A DNA stretch of 64,000 bases, taken from contig NC_083600.1 in NCBI RefSeq assembly GCF_020882245.1, positions 23,994,001-24,058,000 on the forward strand, written 5' to 3'. Both the position numbers and the translations under genes were made by a program. This DNA comes from Rhopalosiphum padi. Its lineage: Eukaryota > Arthropoda > Insecta > Hemiptera > Aphididae. How positions within the stretch are numbered: position 1 is the stretch's first letter; every line of letters begins with the position of its first letter. This document shows positions 63,050 to 64,000 of the stretch, one piece after another. Below the pieces are notes generated by a model. That model saw only the letters and a list, made by a program, of their open reading frames with translations, made no database searches and was not told where the DNA came from.

Positions 63050-64000
63050 TTTCGAAATATATATATTATGTCGCGTCTGTTCGCCCGGGTCTAACGTTGA
63101 CGAATATTTATGACCCTCACCGTGAACAGACGGGCGGGAGAGGGACTGCACCAGTGGATATTAGACTAGTATAATATTATGCAGTACATAATAGTATCAT
63201 AGTAGTAGAAAATTAAGAGTAAAAAAAATACATATATACACGTATACACGTCATAGGTAAAGACTCGAGAGGGTATATATTAATAATAACGCGGTAAAAC
63301 TGTGGGTTGGCGTGCAGTACCTATATTATGTATGTACGTCGTACGCAATAGGTACCACCTTGCTGTATATATGATGTAGTGTACCTATATAGGTAGGTAT
63401 TATTATTTATACGTATAAGTACGGTAAATCGGTCGTTTCACCCACAAGGTGGGAGGATCCGAGAAATGATGTGAAATCACTTGGCGACACACAACTCACA
63501 CGAGGGTTTAGGTGTGTGTGTGTGTGTGTATGTGTGTGTGAAAAGGCCAGTGCTTTACCCTCGCGGACCACACACGCGGGGTTTAACGTAATTATTCACT
63601 AATTATCATTCCCACGATTTCCTGATAAAACGAGAGAAAAAAATAAGCTATACGTACGCATTTAATGGTAATAACTAATAGCATATATTTTTATTACTGA
63701 TAGCCGGTCTCGTCCGCTGGGCGACACAACGCGCATGGCCGCGGGATGAAAACTTTATAGATTTATTAGGTACATGTACACGACACGTGGCACGTCCTTT
63801 ACACTTTGTCCGCGATGTATAGCTGCAGAGGTATAAGCACAGTAGGTCGTCGCGGTTAACCCGTAGTAATATATTATAACCTAATATATTTGCGGCTTTT
63901 GCAGGTGACGGTTGTGTGTGTGTGAGTTTGTAATTTGCACCAAAATAAAGGCATATAATTTTCACCACCCTCAGGTAATCGAAAATAGAATTTATAATTT
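63050..64000. other. Right end: mixed composition, no gene recognised
   Basis: CpG-rich patches occur at 63070..63160, 63430..63610 and 63700..63870. CGTCTGTTC (63074..63082) faces GAACAGACG (63124..63132) as 9-bp inverted arms around a TTTATGA word. A GT run lies at 63512..63540. A 97-codon minus frame at 63675..63968 is open but has no recognisable domain. Confidence 0.4.
63512..63540. repeat. Interrupted (GT)n microsatellite
   Basis: Two GT runs joined by a single AT unit. Confidence 0.9.

Noticed and set aside
63609..63616. Perfect Su(H) site (CGTGGGAA on the minus strand)
   Set aside because: Sox15 is linked to Notch/Su(H) in fly socket cells, but a few such 8-mers are expected by chance in 64 kb on two strands, and no cluster was seen.
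1..64000. CRISPR arrays, operons, rRNA genes and telomeric TTAGG arrays
   Set aside because: None seen. Spaced direct repeats, ribosomal sequence and telomere repeats are absent, and the sequence is plainly animal nuclear DNA.

Overview
This window is A/T-rich animal nuclear DNA. Its many short tandem repeats (TA, CA/TG, ATT, GAT), scattered CpG-rich islands and frequent tacctatat-type words fit an insect, most likely an aphid or close hemipteran. That placement rests on general sequence style and is not proven. There is no prokaryotic gene organisation. Nearly all open frames are short chance frames in A/T repeats or GC islands.

The one gene I can assign with confidence lies on the minus strand: a SoxF-group HMG-box transcription factor, the insect Sox15 type. 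Two coding exons are in the window. Exon 1 (22357..22445) holds the start codon and 29 codons plus 2 nt. Exon 2 (4678..5255) holds 1 nt plus 192 codons plus 1 nt, including Gln/His-rich low-complexity sequence and the first 37 residues of the HMG box. The split codons and splice sites fit (TC + g gives Ser30). Intron 1 is 17,101 nt. The rest of the HMG box and the C-terminus lie beyond the left edge, so the next intron is longer than 4.6 kb. A CpG-rich stretch upstream of the start (22446..about 23120) probably holds the 5'UTR and core promoter.

The layout is: 1..4677, intron 2 (partial) with CpG-rich islands; 4678..5255, exon 2; 5256..22356, intron 1 with several candidate regulatory islands, a near-perfect palindrome and transposon-like remnants; 22357..23120, exon 1 and promoter side; 23121..64000, about 41 kb with no confidently assigned gene. 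The last part has islands of less A/T-rich, motif-dense sequence set in A/T-rich DNA, a 120-bp direct duplication, several inverted repeats and a few exon-like fragments, the best at 49096..49324 on the minus strand.

My reading is one developmental regulator embedded in a large non-coding landscape. The islands are plausible cis-regulatory elements for it. Conservation among related genomes and transcript data would be the decisive tests, and neither could be run here.
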